This document shows, one piece after another, positions 51,009 through 60,311 of a stretch of 64,000 nt of DNA. The DNA is from G965212005 sp965212005. GTDB taxonomy: Bacteria; Pseudomonadota; Gammaproteobacteria; Porifericomitales; Porifericomitaceae. Below the pieces are notes generated by a model that was not told where the DNA came from, did no database searches, and was given only the letters and a program-made list of their open reading frames with translations. The stretch spans positions 930,001-994,000 of the forward strand of contig OZ243038.1 in assembly GCA_965212005.1 (NCBI GenBank). Direction: 5' to 3'. How positions within the stretch are numbered: position 1 is the first letter of the stretch; each line of letters begins with the position of its first letter. Both the position numbers and the translations under genes were made by a program.

Positions 51009-52465
51009 TGAGCATGCGCCTGCCAGTGCGTCCGACCGGGCTGTTGCTTGGCCTGCTGATCGTCTTGCCGGCGCAGGCGGATCTCAATTCGGACCTGGGA
51101 GATTTTTTCAACAGCATGAACCTGAGCAACGTGACTAGACCGGGCGTATACCAGGGGCAATCAGCAGGCTACTACACGGCAGGTGGTTTGTTCGTACGCA
51201 TTCCCCAGCGCAATTACAGCATACTTGAGATCCAATGGCCGCGCTTTCGAGCTGGCTGCGGAGGAATCGATCTGTTTGCCGGCGGCTTTTCCTTCATTAA
51301 CTCCGATGAGTTGGTGAACCTGTTGCGTAACATTGGATCCGCGGCAATCTCCTACGCTTTCATGCTGGCCCTGCGCACCATCAGCCCGCAGATCGCGTCC
51401 ACCGTGGAACAATTGCAGGATTGGGCACAGCGCTTCAACCTGGGCAACGTCAACAGCTGCGAGACGGCGCGCGGCCTGATTGGCGCCGGCATGGAACATT
51501 ACGGAGTGCAAAACGCCGCCTGCGTACTGGAGCGCGTCGAGACCCAGGGTGAAAGTTGGGCAGAAGCGCGTCGAGCCTGCTCGACCGGCGGCCGGCGTGC
51601 GGAGTCGCTAAACCGTGCGCGTGCCGATCCGAACCTGGCGCCAGTCTTAGTGGAGGGCAACCTTAGCTGGCGCGCGCTGATGCGAAACAGTTTTTTCCGC
51701 TCCGACCTGGAATTGGCACAATTTGTTATGAACCTGTCTGGGATTTTTATCGTGCGCCGGGACAATCCGGGCAGCGAAGACTCTACTGTCTCCTTTGTGC
51801 TGGAACCTTCTATTCTGCAGGATCGAACCGCCCAGCGGGTGATCAGCCAACTCATCGAAGGCAGCAGCACGGAACAGATCGAACTGCAGCTGTGTGCGCC
51901 GGCAACGCCGGCCAGCAATGATCTGACGAGTCATCCCGATACCTGCACACAACTGGTCTCCGGCAACATGCAGATCCTGCCGGCTAATGCGCTGCGGACA
52001 CGGGTGCAGACCCTGTTACAGGAGATTCACAACCGCATACTTTCCGACCAGCCGCCCAGCGCCGCGCACCAGGCATTTCTGGAGAACCTGAGCTTGCCGG
52101 TATACAAGTACCTGACGGTGCGCGCCGCCTTCCTGTTTTCCTCCACTGACTTTGATCTACAAGGTTACGCGACACTGATCGCCAAGGACCTGGTGCTGGG
52201 GTATCTGCAGGATTTGATGGGAAAGCTGGAAGGCTCCGCATACGCACTGAGCCAGGAAGGAGGCAAGGAGACACTGCAGCTCTACCGGGAACAGGTGTTT
52301 CGCGCCCGGCAGGAACTGCACCGGATTTCCGGCGGCATACACCGCCAGTTCAACGAGGCACTGGCTTTTACCGAGCGCATCCAGTTGTACGAGCAATTGC
52401 TGGCGGCGCGCGTGGCTCCTGCCCTGGTACGCAGCGCTCAATGGCAAATCAGCTCTGAACGATGA
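51008..52465 (+). CDS. traH: Conjugative pilus assembly protein TraH
   Basis: A 485-residue periplasmic/outer-membrane-associated protein with a short signal peptide (LLLGLLIVLPAQA). Family motifs are ADLNSDLGDFFNSM, the FRAGCGGIDLFAGGFSFINSDELVNLLRNI block (51247-51336) and LNLGNVNSCETA-like FNLGNVNSCETARGLIG. It has a C-terminal coiled coil. In F, TraH acts with TraF, TraW, TraU and TrbI in pilus assembly. The ATG overlaps the traF stop by one base; a second ATG lies two codons later. The end overlaps traG as ATGA. Confidence 0.93.
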   Translation: MSMRLPVRPTGLLLGLLIVLPAQADLNSDLGDFFNSMNLSNVTRPGVYQGQSAGYYTAGGLFVRIPQRNYSILEIQWPRFRAGCGGIDLFAGGFSFINSDELVNLLRNIGSAAISYAFMLALRTISPQIASTVEQLQDWAQRFNLGNVNSCETARGLIGAGMEHYGVQNAACVLERVETQGESWAEARRACSTGGRRAESLNRARADPNLAPVLVEGNLSWRALMRNSFFRSDLELAQFVMNLSGIFIVRRDNPGSEDSTVSFVLEPSILQDRTAQRVISQLIEGSSTEQIELQLCAPATPASNDLTSHPDTCTQLVSGNMQILPANALRTRVQTLLQEIHNRILSDQPPSAAHQAFLENLSLPVYKYLTVRAAFLFSSTDFDLQGYATLIAKDLVLGYLQDLMGKLEGSAYALSQEGGKETLQLYREQVFRARQELHRISGGIHRQFNEALAFTERIQLYEQLLAARVAPALVRSAQWQISSER

Positions 52466-55302
52466 ACTGGGAGATCATCAGCTACGGGGGCGGGGAGTTT
52501 TTACGGCTGATCCTGAACGGCGTGGCTGCGCTTATGTCCACCAATGATTTTCTCGGATTGCTGAAGGTAGCGGGGCTCATGGCGCTGCTCTGGGTGATGA
52601 TTGAGGCCGCGTTCAATCTGCGCCAGATCAATTTCCAGTGGATGCTGGGGATGATCATGGTTTACCTGTGCTTTATGGTGCCGCGCGCTGACGTGATCGT
52701 CACGGATCGGGTGGATCCGACGCACAGCGGCGTGGTGGCGGGCGTGCCGCTGGGACTGGCCATGTTCGCCGGGGGCTCCAGCAGTATCGGCGATTGGCTG
52801 ACGCGCAGCTTCGAAGCCGTCTTCACACTGCCGGGCGACCTGCGCTACCAGCAAAACGGCGCGCTGTTTGCGCATCACCTGATCCGCGCCTCCAGCCGTT
52901 TCGAAGTCACGGACAGCCGTCTCAGCGAGAACCTGAGCCAGTTCTGGCGCCAGTGCGTATTCTATGACATGCTGCTCGGGCTCTACTCTCTGGATCAGCT
53001 GCGCGACGCCGATGATCTGCTTGGCTTCCTTGCCTCCCACACGTCCAGGGCGCGGCACTTTACCTACAATGATGCCAGTGGCGACCGCCAATTGCTGGTT
53101 TGCCGCCCGGGCTTTACCGGGCCCCTGAGGGCCGATTTGAATGCCGAGATCGCGCAGGCGCGCAATTACTACGGTCGACGCCTGGTACACGCGCAGACAC
53201 CGGCGCAGGCGGTGGCCCGGTTTTCCACCGCGTTGCCCGCCGCCTATACCTTTATCACCGGGATCAGCCGCAATGCCGAGCAGATTATCACCCAGCAGGC
53301 GCTGTCCAATTCGCTGGAACAGGGCGTGGTTGATTTTGCCGTTGCCTCCAATACGCCTGCGGCCGCCCATTCCTTTGCCCTGGCCCGCGCCCAGCGCGAG
53401 CGGCGCACCACTTTTATCGCCCTGGGCGAGCTGGCAGCGCGCACGCTGCCGCTGCTGCGCAACGTGCTGGAGGGGATTATCTTCGGCATCTTCCCGGTGA
53501 TCTGCATGTTATTGATGATGCCGACCGCAGCCCGGGTCGGCCTGAGTTACCTGAAGACCCTGCTGTGGCTGCAGCTATGGGCACCCCTATACGCGATCCT
53601 GAACCTGGCCGTAACCGTGTTTTCCCAGGGACCGGGCCATTCCGTGCTGACCTCTCCGGGAGGAGCCGTGGCACTGACATTAGCCAATCATAGCGCCATC
53701 GGCGAGGCAATGGCCGAAAGCTCCGCGCTGGCGGGTTATCTCGCACTGTCCATTCCGCTGATCTCCTACCTGCTGTTGAACACGGCCGGAGCGGTGGCTG
53801 CCAGTTTGGCTTCCGGTATTCTGCACGGCTACGAGGGGCCTGTAAGCCGCGCCGCGGAGGAAAGTTCCAGCGGCAACATCAGTTTGGGCAACAGTCACGT
53901 CGGCAACGCGTCCTGGTGGCAGCGCAACGAGGCCCCGAGCTTGCGCACCGGGCGCGTGCAACACACTGACGGTTACGGCAATCTGCACACCGAGACTGCG
54001 GGCGGCGTGCACGGCGTCAATTACGAGGCTGGCACCCGGCAACCGATTTCCTTTGACGCGCAATCCCGAGTCAGCGAGAGCTTGCAGCAGAAGATTAGTG
54101 ACTCCAGCTCCGTTGTACAGCGCCAGGAGGAGCGCTGGCAGGAGCGGCTCAGCAGCACTCGCGACACCGTGGACTCCGTGCTGTCAACGGTGCAGTCCGG
54201 GCAATTGCACAGCGTCGGATTCAACGAGCAGGAGCAAGACCGGATTCAGCAGGCGGCAACCCTGGTCAACGGGGCCACCGATCGGCTCTCGCAACAAAGC
54301 GGACTGGATGAAAATACCTCGCGCAGCGCGCTGTTAAGCGGTGGTGCCAACACCGGGAAACTGCTCTCCCTGGGAGGCTCGCTGGGTTCCAGCGGGCAGG
54401 CGACGATCAGCCGCAACCTCGGCCAGTTGGTGCAAGCGCAAGACAGCATAGAGCTGCGCCAGGCACTGGATACACTCGTCTCCACCGGCAACAGCAGGCA
54501 GTTTCAAGAGCAGACCGCCCAGACTCAAAGCGGCACCTTACAGCAGGCAGCCAGTATCGGTGAGTTGCGCGAAATCGGTCACACGCTGCAAACCTCGCTG
54601 GATCAGCAACAAAGCTACGAACAGCTGTCAGCCCGCATTCAGAGCCAGGATTTTCAGTCGCAAGTCGATCTGAGTGGCCGCTTCTTCCGTGAAATCTCCT
54701 CTCTGGCGGGCGGCAATCAACAGGCGGCGCGTCTGATTTCGGTGCAGCACGGCAACGTCCCGGATGCGTCGGCAGCAGAGCGTACACAGGCGCAACAGGT
54801 GATCGATCAAGCCGCCGGCAGCCTGGGAGACGAGTTGGTGCAGAGCCAACTCGCCTCTGCGCCCAACCCGGCGCAAGTCCATGCCGCGGGAGAGCAGGCG
54901 CAACAAAGCCTGCAGGCGCTGGGACCGGGACTGCACGGCTTTTACCGGGAGGGATTGGAGGAGATCCAGTCCTTACGGGAGCAACACGGAGCCGACCCCG
55001 GCGGGGCGGAGCAGGAGTTGCAGCAGGGCCGGGCAGATCTGGGCGCCGCGCACGAGCAACAGCAGGAGCGCGTCGGCAGTGCCGCCGCCGCGATCGGCAG
55101 CGGCACCCTGGTGACTCGCGGCACCCTGGAGGATCAGCGGGAACAGGGCCAGTACACTCCGTTGGGGGAGCGGGCGATTGCCAACAGCCTGCAGCCGCCC
55201 GGCGACAGCGGAGTACGGACGGCAGCCCAGCCAGCCGCCCAGGCCCGGCGCAAGATTAGCGAAGCGCGGGAGACGGCGGAAAAAGACGCGGAGGAAAAAT
55301 AA
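52462..55302 (+). CDS. traG: Mating-pair stabilisation / pilus assembly protein TraG
   Basis: A 946-residue inner-membrane protein. The N-terminal 450 residues have several membrane helices (about 30-70, 95-110, 330-460), with FNLRQINFQWMLGMIMVYLCFMVP early and IIFGIFPVICMLLMMPTAA later. The C-terminal half is a soluble Gln/Ser/Ala-rich region predicted to be helical and is low-complexity at the very end. In F the N-terminal part serves pilus assembly and the C-terminal part mating-pair stabilisation and entry-exclusion recognition. It is the last gene of the operon; traS, traT, traD and traI do not follow. Confidence 0.92.
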   Translation: MNWEIISYGGGEFLRLILNGVAALMSTNDFLGLLKVAGLMALLWVMIEAAFNLRQINFQWMLGMIMVYLCFMVPRADVIVTDRVDPTHSGVVAGVPLGLAMFAGGSSSIGDWLTRSFEAVFTLPGDLRYQQNGALFAHHLIRASSRFEVTDSRLSENLSQFWRQCVFYDMLLGLYSLDQLRDADDLLGFLASHTSRARHFTYNDASGDRQLLVCRPGFTGPLRADLNAEIAQARNYYGRRLVHAQTPAQAVARFSTALPAAYTFITGISRNAEQIITQQALSNSLEQGVVDFAVASNTPAAAHSFALARAQRERRTTFIALGELAARTLPLLRNVLEGIIFGIFPVICMLLMMPTAARVGLSYLKTLLWLQLWAPLYAILNLAVTVFSQGPGHSVLTSPGGAVALTLANHSAIGEAMAESSALAGYLALSIPLISYLLLNTAGAVAASLASGILHGYEGPVSRAAEESSSGNISLGNSHVGNASWWQRNEAPSLRTGRVQHTDGYGNLHTETAGGVHGVNYEAGTRQPISFDAQSRVSESLQQKISDSSSVVQRQEERWQERLSSTRDTVDSVLSTVQSGQLHSVGFNEQEQDRIQQAATLVNGATDRLSQQSGLDENTSRSALLSGGANTGKLLSLGGSLGSSGQATISRNLGQLVQAQDSIELRQALDTLVSTGNSRQFQEQTAQTQSGTLQQAASIGELREIGHTLQTSLDQQQSYEQLSARIQSQDFQSQVDLSGRFFREISSLAGGNQQAARLISVQHGNVPDASAAERTQAQQVIDQAAGSLGDELVQSQLASAPNPAQVHAAGEQAQQSLQALGPGLHGFYREGLEEIQSLREQHGADPGGAEQELQQGRADLGAAHEQQQERVGSAAAAIGSGTLVTRGTLEDQREQGQYTPLGERAIANSLQPPGDSGVRTAAQPAAQARRKISEARETAEKDAEEK

Positions 55303-55304
55303 AA

Positions 55305-55341
55305 CGCGGGCCACGGTGCCGGGGGGAACGTCCGGCCCGCG
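55305..55341 (+). terminator. Hairpin after traG, possible transcript end
   Basis: CGCGGGCC (55305-55312) and GGCCCGCG (55334-55341) form a perfect 8-bp stem three bases after the traG stop. No T-run follows, so termination would be weak or Rho-dependent. The next gene is convergent. Confidence 0.4.
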
Positions 55342-55535
55342 ATATGCACGATGCCGGTTCGCTGCCGAAAATACGCGATGGCTCCTGCTGCCCATCGGGA
55401 GCGGAAGGCGCGAAGATCGGCATCATGGCCACGGCACCGACCCACCCCTCGCCCCCTACCAGGGCGGCACCGGTTTGACGCGAACCGGCATTCTGTTTCC
55501 GGAAATCCGCCAACGCATAAAGACCAAGCTATACG

Positions 55536-56582
55536 TTATTTTCTGCCCAGGGCAACGATGGTTCGTATCGTTGCGCAGAGTTGGCGTGAAAAAACCCTGG
55601 GAGCGCAGTGCGCCAATACCGCGCGCCTGGCGTTACCACCCATGACGTGCCGCCGCCCGGCGTCCCTGATGAGGACGCGCAATTGCTTCGCCAGCATATC
55701 GGCATCACCGGGCGTAAATAACAAACCCTCCTCGCCGTCGCGAATGATATCCGCGGCACCGCCAACCGCCCCCACGACCGGCGGCAGGCAAAACGACATC
55801 GCCTCCGTCAAGGTTAAGCCAAACGGTTCGTTGTGCGAAGGAAAACAAAAAATATCGCATTCCGCGTAAAAATCCGACAGGTCGGGCAGATGGCCGCGAA
55901 ATTCAACTGGGTGCCGCAAACCGCGGGCGCGGGCCTCCAGGGCGCCGCGAGCGCTTCCTTCGCCACAGAAAATCAGCCGCAATGGCTCCTCAATTCTGAC
56001 CGCCGCGTCCAGCAAATCGAAACACCCTTTGAACGATTCCAGCGCACCGGCGTAACCGACGACCGGAACGCACCCCTCGCGTCCGCCGCGCTCCGGCATG
56101 GGCGGGATCTCGAGCAGGCCGTTGACCAGGAGCAGGGAACGCTCCGGGGCGTGCTCAAAGACGCCCCCGTTCGACCGCATCTTTCTTTGCATCGCCCCAT
56201 TCAGGTTGATCACCGCGTCACAGTGCTGCATGCGCCGGGTTTTATTCAGATGATTGACGGCGGCAATCGGCGCCCGAGTCAGCCGTCGCAAGGGCGTGGC
56301 CAACAAGGCATTGTGGACTATAATGAGATCAGCGGCGCGCAAATAATTCTTGACGCGGGAGCGAAAAAACGGGAAGCACCAGAGCATCCATCGCCATCCC
56401 GTTGGCAGGTAAAAGCATCGCTCGTGCAAATCCGAGACACGCATATCATCGGCAAGCAAGCCGTCTTCCGGCAACAGCAGCGATGCCTGCATCCCCCCGG
56501 CAAGCATCGCCCGCATGTAAGCGAACACCATCTTTTCGGTTCCCCGCCGTCCGCGGTTACGCGTGGCGCACACAATTTTCAT
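55536..56582 (-). CDS. Glycosyltransferase family 4 (GT-B fold)
   Basis: A 348-residue retaining glycosyltransferase. The N-terminal domain begins IVCATRNRGRRGTEK. The C-terminal nucleotide-binding domain has VVGYAGALESFKG, LIFCGEGS, FRGHLPDLSDFYAECDIFCFPSHNEPFGLTLTEAMSFCLPP (55700-55820 region) with the E-x7-E catalytic pattern, and GGAADIIRDGEEGLLF. Substrates are unknown; members work on LPS, capsule or exopolysaccharide. It is convergent with traG and marks the start of the carbohydrate block. Confidence 0.88.
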   Translation of the reverse strand: MKIVCATRNRGRRGTEKMVFAYMRAMLAGGMQASLLLPEDGLLADDMRVSDLHERCFYLPTGWRWMLWCFPFFRSRVKNYLRAADLIIVHNALLATPLRRLTRAPIAAVNHLNKTRRMQHCDAVINLNGAMQRKMRSNGGVFEHAPERSLLLVNGLLEIPPMPERGGREGCVPVVGYAGALESFKGCFDLLDAAVRIEEPLRLIFCGEGSARGALEARARGLRHPVEFRGHLPDLSDFYAECDIFCFPSHNEPFGLTLTEAMSFCLPPVVGAVGGAADIIRDGEEGLLFTPGDADMLAKQLRVLIRDAGRRHVMGGNARRAVLAHCAPRVFSRQLCATIRTIVALGRK

Positions 56583-56649
56583 TTCTACCGCCGCACGAAC
56601 CGCACGGACTCCCGCCCATTACCAGCGACTGCGTGGCGGGAGACTCGGG

Positions 56650-58545
56650 CTAAAAGCCGAAAGTATGATCGAAAGCGAAAGCATCACCTTGACGCACGCC
56701 CTGGTAACCGAACAGCCTGCAGGTGGCATCGCGCACGATGATGTAACCGCCGGGGCCGGCGTCCGCGCGCGCGGGCGCGTCAAACAACTGCGTATAGCGG
56801 AAAGCCCGTGAGCCGCTCATCGGAATATGCACGGTATGCTCCGCGACCGTTTCGCCGTGATCGTTTCTCAGTTCAAGCACCGTTTCGCTCTGCTTGTGCC
56901 AGCTTAGGCACACCGGGTAAATCAGGTGAAAAAAGGTTTCCGCGGGCACCGGGGCGCAGCGGATAAAAAGCCGCGTGCTAAGTCCGGGCGGAGCGCCCTT
57001 GTAGGACTGCGGCTCGCCCTTGTAAGTCAGGACATGATTAAACCAGTGGGCCCCAAAACTGGTTTCGGCGACGTGCCCGGAGGCGGTGAGGGTGTAGCGA
57101 AAAAGCGCATGCAGCCAACCATCCACCTCGCCGCCCACGGAAAAATCATAGACAATTTCGGCGTGGCCAATTCCGCCAGGCAGATCCGCAGCCAGCGCAC
57201 CCAGGTCCAGTAACGCGGAATGATCGCGCGGCAGGTTGCCAAACGCATGCTCGGCAACCTGCTCTCCTGCAATATTGAAAATCTTCGCGGCGACCGGCAG
57301 CGTGCGCTGGACACTGGACATCGGCACCGGCAGACATTCGCTGCGATATTCCGCCGTCGGCAAAATCGGCGCCGGCAGCAGGTAACCTTTGCCGGCGTGG
57401 GCAGACAGGGTGGGCAGCACCGAGTCCGGAACCAGGTCAGTGCGTTCCACGTTAAGGTGGTTAATGCGCAGCCGCCGGCTTGCGGTTCTCACTTCGTAGC
57501 GGGGGCGAACAAAGTATTTTCCGGCGTGCACCTCTAATTGTTCCGGCCAACGCACGCCAGGCAGCAACTCGGCAATATCCAGTTCATAACTGGCAAACGG
57601 GGCAATTTCCTCGTTCAGCGCCTGGCTGTTCCCGGCACCCATGCGGTTCAGTTCGATCGCGCCGGCTGGAATCGGCCGCGGGTGCGAATTCTGAATCCAT
57701 AACACTACGCGCTCTCCCGGTGCCGGTGCCGGCAGCCCGGCGTAACGATCGGCCGGCCAGGCGTTCGCATCGTGCGTACAGGAAAGAACGTCCGCACTCT
57801 CGCCGTAGGTATCCAATACATATTTAACGACGTCGTGCCCGGCACCGTTGATCACGGATAAAAAAACCTGTCCGCAAAAATCCGGCAGACGGTATTTTTT
57901 CTTAAGCTCTTGACTGTCCAGGATAATGGTGTGATTGGCTCCGCCCAGCGGGAGCTCGAAATCACAGAGCACGCCGCCGTCGCCGTCGAAGAGCCGGCAC
58001 CAGGAAAAAGCGTCCCGCGCGCCGTAACTCCCCCAGTAGTTGGCGGTCACTAAGCGCGTGTGATGCCCGTCCTGTTCGCGAAAAAAAAGGAAGTTGGTGG
58101 CAAAGTTCAATTTGTTGAGGTAGTGATGCCGATCCTTGAGTAACCGGTCGGGGATCCGCATCTCATCCAGCGTTGCGACTTCGCAATCTTCAGGAAGCAG
58201 GTGAGCGATCTGCCTGATAATTTTTTCGGCGTCAAAGGCGGGAATAAAAAGCATTTTTACGTCACTTTGTCCGAGCGCGCTGATCGGCTTGCTCACGTGA
58301 CCGAGAATGCGGCTGCCCAGTTTCGCAACGTCTTGTATGAAAACGCCGCTTATATCGGGGCCGCCCAACTCGTACATGGCAGCAAATGATTCCAGGCCTG
58401 CGCCGGGATCAAAAACTGCCGCCCGGGCCCGGCGCAGCCTGGCGGCGAGCGTGTGCGCTGCGTCGGCGGCTAGCGGATGACCGAGTGCCTTGAAGTAACA
58501 GAAGCCACCGTGGCGGTTATCGAAAGTATCAATTGCCAGCGCCAT
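56650..58545 (-). CDS. Large uncharacterised protein, polysaccharide-locus context
   Basis: I do not recognise this 631-residue protein. It lacks a signal peptide and obvious membrane helices. The first 150 residues look alpha/beta. The rest is beta-rich with many aromatic and histidine residues (WGSYGARDAFSWCRLFDGDGG, region 57960-58040, and LWIQNSHPRP). It may bind or modify a glycan or protein. The ATG at 58545 is preferred; the frame extends to 58581. Its 5' end overlaps the 2-oxoglutarate oxygenase gene by 17 bases, so the two are translationally coupled and likely functionally paired. Confidence 0.7.
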   Translation of the reverse strand: MALAIDTFDNRHGGFCYFKALGHPLAADAAHTLAARLRRARAAVFDPGAGLESFAAMYELGGPDISGVFIQDVAKLGSRILGHVSKPISALGQSDVKMLFIPAFDAEKIIRQIAHLLPEDCEVATLDEMRIPDRLLKDRHHYLNKLNFATNFLFFREQDGHHTRLVTANYWGSYGARDAFSWCRLFDGDGGVLCDFELPLGGANHTIILDSQELKKKYRLPDFCGQVFLSVINGAGHDVVKYVLDTYGESADVLSCTHDANAWPADRYAGLPAPAPGERVVLWIQNSHPRPIPAGAIELNRMGAGNSQALNEEIAPFASYELDIAELLPGVRWPEQLEVHAGKYFVRPRYEVRTASRRLRINHLNVERTDLVPDSVLPTLSAHAGKGYLLPAPILPTAEYRSECLPVPMSSVQRTLPVAAKIFNIAGEQVAEHAFGNLPRDHSALLDLGALAADLPGGIGHAEIVYDFSVGGEVDGWLHALFRYTLTASGHVAETSFGAHWFNHVLTYKGEPQSYKGAPPGLSTRLFIRCAPVPAETFFHLIYPVCLSWHKQSETVLELRNDHGETVAEHTVHIPMSGSRAFRYTQLFDAPARADAGPGGYIIVRDATCRLFGYQGVRQGDAFAFDHTFGF

Positions 58546-59188
58546 CGCGCTGCTCACTCCCGGCCCGGAACACGTGGCCAATTTTCTTTAACGCCGCGCT
58601 CCAGGCGTGACGGCGCGACTCGCGCCGCGCGTAGGCTGCGTCCCTCACCCAGTTCAACTGGATCGTGCGCCGCAGTCCCTTGAAACTCTCGTGTCCATGC
58701 CAGGCGTTATCCACACAGCGAAAGAGCAACAGCGTCCCCTGGTCCGGCGGCACCTCGGCAAAATAATCATCCAGGTTGCCGGCACCGTTCAAGAGCCGCA
58801 ATTGCCCGCCGTTCGCCTCCCACTTGCCATTCATGTAAAGCAGCGCAGTGACCAGTTTGCCATGCGAGTCACGATGGATCCTGCCGTCGCCGGGACGACA
58901 CCAGCCGCGCACGGTCACCATCGTCGGGCGCCCCCGCAGATCGATTTTGAGCTTCTCTGCCACCATCGTGGTCATTTCTTCGCTTTGGATCTCGCGTATC
59001 AATGCGTCAAAGGCGGGGCCGAACGAAAGCGAGTTACAAGGGAAGCTGCCGGCACCGCGAACGTCAGGAAAATCACGCTGTATGGACTCCCGCCTCGCTT
59101 CCCGTATGAAACCTGGGACGATGACGTGCGGAAACGGGGCGAAACCAGCCGTTGCCACGCGCAGTGCGTCCAAGTTGATCGAATCCAT
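58529..59188 (-). CDS. 2-oxoglutarate/Fe(II)-dependent oxygenase
   Basis: A 219-residue double-stranded beta-helix oxygenase. Iron ligands are His105 and Asp107 in RIHRDSHGK and a distal His at 164 or 166 in AWHGHESFKG, with arginine 173 or 174 likely binding 2-oxoglutarate. This layout matches 2OG-Fe(II) oxygenases of prolyl-hydroxylase type found in polysaccharide loci. Substrate unknown. I chose the ATG at 59188 because GGAGG lies six bases upstream; the frame extends to 59227. It is coupled to the large unknown gene downstream. Confidence 0.85.
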   Translation of the reverse strand: MDSINLDALRVATAGFAPFPHVIVPGFIREARRESIQRDFPDVRGAGSFPCNSLSFGPAFDALIREIQSEEMTTMVAEKLKIDLRGRPTMVTVRGWCRPGDGRIHRDSHGKLVTALLYMNGKWEANGGQLRLLNGAGNLDDYFAEVPPDQGTLLLFRCVDNAWHGHESFKGLRRTIQLNWVRDAAYARRESRRHAWSAALKKIGHVFRAGSEQRDGAGN

Positions 59189-59257
59189 GATGAACCTCCG
59201 ATTTCGGTTGATCCGGGCAAAGGGCACCCGGCATGGAACCTTCTATAATACTATTAA

Positions 59258-60274
59258 ATGAACAGGCAAATGGAGATTTGGGCGATCAGCGACGGCCGGG
59301 CCGGCTTCGCCGCGCAGGCGCGCGGTTTGTCGCAGGCGGTCGCCGCGCTCAGCGGCGCCATAAGCGTCGAGCAGACCATCGACTGCCGATGGCCGCTGCA
59401 CTTATTGCCGGCTTTCGCGTTCGCCCGCGGCTGGCACCGGTATCCCATTGCAACCGCAGCCGTCCCGACCATCGCCATTGCCTGCGGGTCGCGCTCGGCA
59501 GCGGCTGCCATCATACTGCGCCGCCACGGCGCATTTTCCGTCTTCATACAAAATCCGCCTTTTTCCAGTCGGCATTTCGACCTCGTGGTGGCTCCCGCGC
59601 ACGACCAGGTGAAGGGGGCAAACGTCATTGAAACCATCGGGGCGGTAAGCGAGGTGACGGCGCAAAGTCTGGTCCGCCGCCAGCAGGCGGCGCAACGCCG
59701 TTTTTCGCATATCCCGGCGCCGCGCATCGGCGTGCTGATCGGCGGGAGCAACCGCGCATTTTCCCTCACTTCCGAGGACTGCCTGCAATTGGCGCAAGAA
59801 CTGAAATCGACGGCACACGAGAGCGGCGGCGGCATCCTGGCCACCATTTCGCGCCGCACCGGCAAGGCGCAGGCAGAAACGCTCGCGCGTCAACTGAACG
59901 GAGAGGCTGCTTTTTGTTGGTACGGCGGAGATGAAAATCCGTACCCGGACATTCTGGCGGCGGCAGATTTTTTACTCGTCAGCGGTGATTCAGTGAATAT
60001 GCTGAGCGAGGCGTGCGCAGCGGCCAAGCCGGTTTTCATCTGGACTCCACCGCCGCGCCGCAGTCTGTCTGCACGACATCATAGAAAAAAATTCCTCTCC
60101 TTCCACCAGTCCCTGGTTGCGCTTGGACTGGCACGGCCATGGCGCGGAGTGCTGGAGCACTGGGAAGTCCCCGGCTTGCAGGAAACCGCTTCGGCGGCAC
60201 GGGCGGTCTGGACTCGATTCCAGGCGCAACAAGAGAGACCCCCTTTGTCTGACCATGAACGCGACCGGCGCTGA
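59258..60274 (+). CDS. ELM1-family (DUF1022) GT-B-like protein
   Basis: A 338-residue protein of the family named after plant ELM1 (mitochondrial fission) but common in proteobacteria, with a glycosyltransferase-B-like fold. Diagnostic features are WAISDGRAGFAAQARGL at the start, IGVLIGGSNRAF mid-protein, and NPYPDILAAADFLLVSGDSVNMLSEA (59935-60012). Its bacterial role is unsettled, but it often sits in LPS or capsule loci, as here. It is divergent from the oxygenase gene and convergent with pgi. Confidence 0.83.
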   Translation: MNRQMEIWAISDGRAGFAAQARGLSQAVAALSGAISVEQTIDCRWPLHLLPAFAFARGWHRYPIATAAVPTIAIACGSRSAAAAIILRRHGAFSVFIQNPPFSSRHFDLVVAPAHDQVKGANVIETIGAVSEVTAQSLVRRQQAAQRRFSHIPAPRIGVLIGGSNRAFSLTSEDCLQLAQELKSTAHESGGGILATISRRTGKAQAETLARQLNGEAAFCWYGGDENPYPDILAAADFLLVSGDSVNMLSEACAAAKPVFIWTPPPRRSLSARHHRKKFLSFHQSLVALGLARPWRGVLEHWEVPGLQETASAARAVWTRFQAQQERPPLSDHERDRR

Positions 60275-60311
60275 CCAGCGCCGAAACGGACGGAGACGGA
60301 AACAGGAAGGA

